Of a stretch of DNA of 9,284 nucleotides, positions 6,000 through 9,284 are shown one piece after another (the stretch's first letter is position 1; every line of letters begins with the position of its first letter). The notes beneath the pieces are model-generated. The model did not search any database and was not told where the DNA came from. It worked only from the letters and a program-made list of their open reading frames with translations. This stretch comes from Deltaproteobacteria bacterium. GTDB taxonomy: Bacteria > Desulfobacterota > Desulfobacteria > Desulfobacterales > Desulfatirhabdiaceae. Both the position numbers and the translations under genes were made by a program. The stretch is taken from positions 1 to 9,284 of the forward strand of contig JAJYBO010000104.1 in NCBI GenBank assembly GCA_021778975.1, in the 5' to 3' direction.

Positions 6000-6599
6000 T
6001 CATGGCGATGGGGGCGGCGGGGATGCCGGTGTGGGTGGAGTGGGACGCATCTTTTGTTTCAGTTTGGCGTCGAATGCCTCGGATTCTTTCTGAAACAGCG
6101 CCCGCCGTTTTTCATAATCCGCGACCCGGGCGTTCAATTTTTCAACTTTTTCGTTATAGGTTTTGACCTGATCGTTATTGGTCAAATTTTTTTTCTCTGC
6201 GGTAATCGCCAGCGATTCTTTGGTCAACTGAGAAATTTCGGCATCCAGCGCGGTTTTCTGTTTCAGGAGCTGGTCAATTCGGGCGTTATCGCTCATTTCG
6301 TTCGCTGCGTTTGTCTGAAGCGGCGTCTGGTCGGTTTCTATCAGGGGAGATGCGGCAGCGGGCGCGGGCCGGGATGTCTGAGGTGGCGGCGTTTGTGCTG
6401 CAGGTGGCGGCGTCTGAGATGAGGTGTCTTCTTCCTGAAACGGTATCCCTTTGCGCTGCGACATGGGGATATCGGTGTAGTTGTCGGTATAGCGAATCGC
6501 GCCATTGGCGTCTTTGTAACGGTACATGGCGGCTTCTGCGAAATGCGCCTGTCCCCACAGAAATGCGGGCAGCAATAAAATGGTCAGGTAATATTTCAT
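6000..6599 (-). CDS. Secreted DUF4124-domain protein with proline-rich linker and coiled coil
   Basis: This is a 199-aa envelope protein. A signal peptide covers about residues 1-23 (MKYYLTILLLPAFLWG, then HFAEA). A DUF4124 motif follows directly (MYRYKDANGAIRYTDN, 25-40), then a Pro/Gln/Thr-rich linker (62-95), a charged predicted coiled coil (about 100-184, EISQLTKES, KVEKLNARVADYEKRR), and a tail that is almost only Pro, Ser and Thr (185-199). DUF4124 has no assigned reaction, and proteins with it are often encoded among pilus or envelope genes. I chose ATG 6599 because it starts a clean signal peptide and has GAGG 8 bases upstream. The frame stays open to 6650 but the added residues spoil the signal. 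It lies between pilY1 and pilB, with 10 bp to pilB, so coupled expression is likely. A periplasmic role in pilus assembly is inference. Confidence 0.85.
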   Translation of the reverse strand: MKYYLTILLLPAFLWGQAHFAEAAMYRYKDANGAIRYTDNYTDIPMSQRKGIPFQEEDTSSQTPPPAAQTPPPQTSRPAPAAASPLIETDQTPLQTNAANEMSDNARIDQLLKQKTALDAEISQLTKESLAITAEKKNLTNNDQVKTYNEKVEKLNARVADYEKRRALFQKESEAFDAKLKQKMRPTPPTPASPPPPSP

Positions 6600-6672
6600 T
6601 GGTGTTGCCTCGTGTTTATAGATGATCCTGGCGGCGGATGAGGAAATCATTTGTCGCCTTTCGATAATTCAA

Positions 6673-6707
6673 GAAGGCGTGCGTGCGGAATCCGCTTGCA
6701 CGCCTTC
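6673..6707 (-). terminator. Strong hairpin downstream of pilY1
   Basis: GAAGGCGTGC (6673-6682) and GCACGCCTTC (6698-6707) form a perfect 10-bp stem. Inside it GCGG (6685-6688) pairs with CCGC (6692-6695) around AAT. It begins 23 bp after the pilY1 stop and lies 74 bp before the ATG of the DUF4124 gene. No T-run follows on the minus strand, so it may be a partial terminator, an RNA-stabilising 3' hairpin that sets different levels of pilY1 and the genes below it, or both. Confidence 0.5.
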
Positions 6708-6729
6708 ACGTTCTGCCCGAACTTTCGAG

Positions 6730-9284
6730 CTACTGCGCATTGTTCAGTGGCGTGTCCTTGTCGAAGATTTCTCGCCAGGTGGTCACCGATGTTACGGGGA
6801 GACCGGCCATTTGAGTGCTGTTGTTATAAACACCTGGCGTCGCTAACAATCCGTAAAGGGTCTTGACATACAGGTGCGAGTCATCCACCACCGGCGCAGA
6901 AAGAATATTGCCATACTGGTGAGTGGAGAATGTCGGCGTCGCAGTCGCTGACTGGGTGACACTAAACGCGTACAAACCGCCACCGTTGGCATTGACACTG
7001 GTCGAACTGCATGGATCCTCGGTCGCCGATGTGGCAGTGCCGAAATAGACGACGCCCGCAGCAGCAAACGCCGATGCAAACACCTGTTCACCGGGCGGCA
7101 GCGTATAGAACCAATCCAGATTGACCCCGCCGCTGCTGCAATCGCCTTTGTCAGATGTATCCACATACGCGAAGAAATGGTATGTCGTATTCGCTGAATT
7201 GGGATTTTCATCAAAATACGGGTTGTCCCCGGTGCCATACATAATCTCGATATGGTATTGAATAGACCCCGAAGCATTGAACGTATTGTTGACCACCACC
7301 GCCGGCGATGCGTAAATGGGTTGATTGGCCTCACCTGATGGAAGCGTATTGCCATGGGAATCGGTAGTATCGGTATTGATGACACAATTACTGATGGAAA
7401 GGTTGGTGGCACTGGAATTGGGATCATCTGGCAGCGTCACCTTGTAGAGGTATCCTTTGTCCGTACCAATATACATTCTGTCAATATAACCGTTGCCATC
7501 CGAATCCACAACGGCAGGTTGGCCGCTGGGAACCCCACCCATACCGCCGGACACGGCATCCAGATAGATTCTGTCCAGCACACTGCCGGTTGCAATATCA
7601 ATCATGTAGATAGACGGATATATCTGGGTGTTATACGATTTTCCGGATACAAAAAACGCCACCCATCTGGCCGTACCGTTCCAGACAGTACGCCCGATAG
7701 CGCCAACGGCGGGCGACGAACGACTCCGAATCAAATCCGGATCCGAAAACTCCCACATGAAGGCAGGGTTTGTCGGATCAGTGACATCCAGGCAGAACAC
7801 CGAATCGCCGCCATTTCCTTCGGCGCAGAGCAGGACGCTTTTCCACGCACCGTTGACATAAACATCGCTGATGGTTGGTGAGGCATCCACAAACGCCTGA
7901 TCATTACCGGATATGTAGTTGTTTTTAAGCCGAGACATCAGGTTGCCCGGAATGAACGCCCACAATTCCGATCCATTTCCATATTGCGCCGAGTTGGAAG
8001 CACCGCATTTATAATTGTCACATGGCGTTGTTGTGGCCCACTGAAAGTATCCTTTGTATTCAACCAGGTTCTGCCCATATCTGGAATCGCTGGGGTTGGG
8101 GTATTTCAATGTCTGTGGATTGTCTCCCCATGTAAACGTGCTGTTATTGCCACTGCCGCTCCAATACCCCCATTGGAACATCCCGGCATTGAACGCATGT
8201 AACATGCCATCTCTGGCGCCCACATATATTACCGTCGGCCGATTGTACGCAGTGGAATTGGTGGCGAACGCATCAAACGATGTCTGTTCGGTTTGGTTGA
8301 CGGATGTGCCGAAATACCAGGAGGGTCTTCCGGGAGGCGTCTCTACAGCAGGTACAGAATGATCTATAGCCCCCAGTAACCATTGTTTTTTGGTCGTCTT
8401 GCTGCTTCCGTCCGCGTACCCCCGAATCCAGTTGACCAACCAGTCGGCATCTGCACTGGTAATGGCGCCGTCCTGGTTGAAATCATACAGATAACCGGTC
8501 GGCTGAATATTGGTGTTGTCTATTCCCAACATAGCATTGGTAACATTGCCTGCCGTAAAGGGTTTTAGGGTGCTGGATGTTGTATAGTAAGTATAATTGG
8601 CCTTGATCGGAAAACCGGATGTCGGTATTGATGCAAACGTCAGATTGTATGCACCCGTGTATCGGTTGATCGTGCCCGTCCCGCCTTTGTCGCCCACCAG
8701 AGTGTTGGTATGCTGATCGGTAAACGTTTCGATGCCGCCATTGATACTGATGGACAGTGCAGCAACAGGGTAATGCGCCAGGTTTCCGGCAAATGTCGCA
8801 ATCGTGCCATTACCGGCTCCGATAGCTTCATTGGTGACAACTGTGGACGAAACGTTCGGAAAATAAATTTTTCGAGTATCCGGCGACCTTGCCGTCAGGT
8901 TCGCGCCTGCATCCCACAGCGTCTGGATAGACTGTACATAGGGATCGGCCGGATCATAAAGCCTTTCCGCCTGTAAATGGCCATGCAGAGATTTATCCGT
9001 CCAGTTCGGGGCCGCTGTTTCATAGCTTCCGGAATAAAGAACGTTGGTCTGCACACTGGGCGAAGCCCGTGAAAACAAGCCATGCGACGCCACAGAACCA
9101 GTGAGTTTTACATCAACGATCTGTGGAACACAGGTAGAGTCATTGCTGATCATTTCAGCTTTCCAGATCAGTTGGTTTCCCCACAGCCCCAGGGCTGCAA
9201 AGTCCACCCGGCTCATCCGATACGTCAGGGCAGGATTTCCGGGCGTCCAGTTGTTGACGGCAGCACCGATAACTTCACTTCCGG
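6730..9284 (-). CDS. pilY1: PilY1-type pilus tip/assembly protein, C-terminal 850 residues, 5' end outside window
   Basis: The frame stays open for 22 codons upstream of its first in-window ATG (9216) to the window edge (…NNWTPGNPALTYRMSR), so the true N-terminus is outside. The last part is the PilC/PilY1 beta-propeller (PF05567-like), seen from LLGAIDHSVPAVETPPGRPSWYFGTS, RPTVIYVGARDGMLHAFNAG and ELWAFIPGNL onward. PilY1 is exported and sits at the pilus base and tip. It counteracts retraction in a calcium-dependent way and serves as an adhesin and surface sensor in known cases. Two calcium-loop-like motifs are visible: DSDGNGYID (7506-7480), at the place of the known PilY1 site and followed by YIGTDKGYLYK, and DFNQDGAITSAD (8484-8449), a dockerin-like loop before the propeller. 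It starts the pilus block that continues with DUF4124 and pilB. Length and motifs look intact. Confidence 0.93.
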   Translation of the reverse strand, partial: GSEVIGAAVNNWTPGNPALTYRMSRVDFAALGLWGNQLIWKAEMISNDSTCVPQIVDVKLTGSVASHGLFSRASPSVQTNVLYSGSYETAAPNWTDKSLHGHLQAERLYDPADPYVQSIQTLWDAGANLTARSPDTRKIYFPNVSSTVVTNEAIGAGNGTIATFAGNLAHYPVAALSISINGGIETFTDQHTNTLVGDKGGTGTINRYTGAYNLTFASIPTSGFPIKANYTYYTTSSTLKPFTAGNVTNAMLGIDNTNIQPTGYLYDFNQDGAITSADADWLVNWIRGYADGSSKTTKKQWLLGAIDHSVPAVETPPGRPSWYFGTSVNQTEQTSFDAFATNSTAYNRPTVIYVGARDGMLHAFNAGMFQWGYWSGSGNNSTFTWGDNPQTLKYPNPSDSRYGQNLVEYKGYFQWATTTPCDNYKCGASNSAQYGNGSELWAFIPGNLMSRLKNNYISGNDQAFVDASPTISDVYVNGAWKSVLLCAEGNGGDSVFCLDVTDPTNPAFMWEFSDPDLIRSRSSPAVGAIGRTVWNGTARWVAFFVSGKSYNTQIYPSIYMIDIATGSVLDRIYLDAVSGGMGGVPSGQPAVVDSDGNGYIDRMYIGTDKGYLYKVTLPDDPNSSATNLSISNCVINTDTTDSHGNTLPSGEANQPIYASPAVVVNNTFNASGSIQYHIEIMYGTGDNPYFDENPNSANTTYHFFAYVDTSDKGDCSSGGVNLDWFYTLPPGEQVFASAFAAAGVVYFGTATSATEDPCSSTSVNANGGGLYAFSVTQSATATPTFSTHQYGNILSAPVVDDSHLYVKTLYGLLATPGVYNNSTQMAGLPVTSVTTWREIFDKDTPLNNAQ

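Noticed and set aside
6843..7427. 194-codon minus-strand frame inside pilY1
   Set aside because: It is an out-of-frame shadow with low-complexity, Pro/Arg/Ile-rich composition. The pilY1 frame explains this DNA.
1..9284. CRISPR array, toxin-antitoxin pair, phage defence genes, tRNA or rRNA
   Set aside because: I saw no regularly spaced repeats of spacer type, no tRNA cloverleaf ends, and no gene resembling such systems on either strand.

Overview
The window most likely comes from a sulfate-reducing or related anaerobic member of the Desulfobacterota (Desulfobacterales-like). The reasons are a desulfoferrodoxin next to a rubrerythrin, a deltaproteobacterial-style PilY1 and AsmA-like protein, GC content that looks close to 50%, and short interspersed repeats of a kind I recall from that group. 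This placement is inference. No 16S or other marker is present.

Left part (1-1354, all minus strand). Reading in the direction of transcription there is a 71-aa uncharacterised protein (1354-1139), a rubrerythrin (1038-463) and the N-terminal half of a desulfoferrodoxin/superoxide reductase that runs off the left edge (214-1). The last two form an oxygen/peroxide/superoxide defence pair. The 248-bp gap between them holds a small inverted-repeat element bounded by a perfect 10-bp direct repeat, which looks like a MITE-type insertion with its target duplication.

Middle part (1355-4064). A gene-free stretch of about 500 bp contains a decayed copy of one repeat end, a TATAAT box, a symmetric cluster of four GTATC/GATAC pentamers and a GC-rich block of stem-loops. 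It leads into a plus-strand gene for a 736-aa inner-membrane-anchored AsmA/YhdP-like protein that starts at GTG 1854. Between this gene and the convergent pilus genes lie a partial copy of the first repeat and a second hairpin repeat (4069-4133).

Right part (4139-9284, all minus strand). This is a type IV pilus assembly block: pilY1 (5' end beyond the right edge), a secreted DUF4124/coiled-coil protein, and a PilB/GspE-type assembly ATPase. A strong hairpin separates pilY1 from the DUF4124 gene, and only 10 bp separate the DUF4124 gene from pilB. PilB would power pilus extension from the cytoplasm. PilY1 would act at the cell surface or pilus tip as a calcium-responsive adhesin. The DUF4124 protein is an unassigned envelope component encoded between them.

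I found no RNA gene, CRISPR array, phage or full insertion sequence. The unusual content is in the intergenic DNA: the repeat family with its target duplication, and the symmetric operator-like array upstream of the AsmA-like gene.
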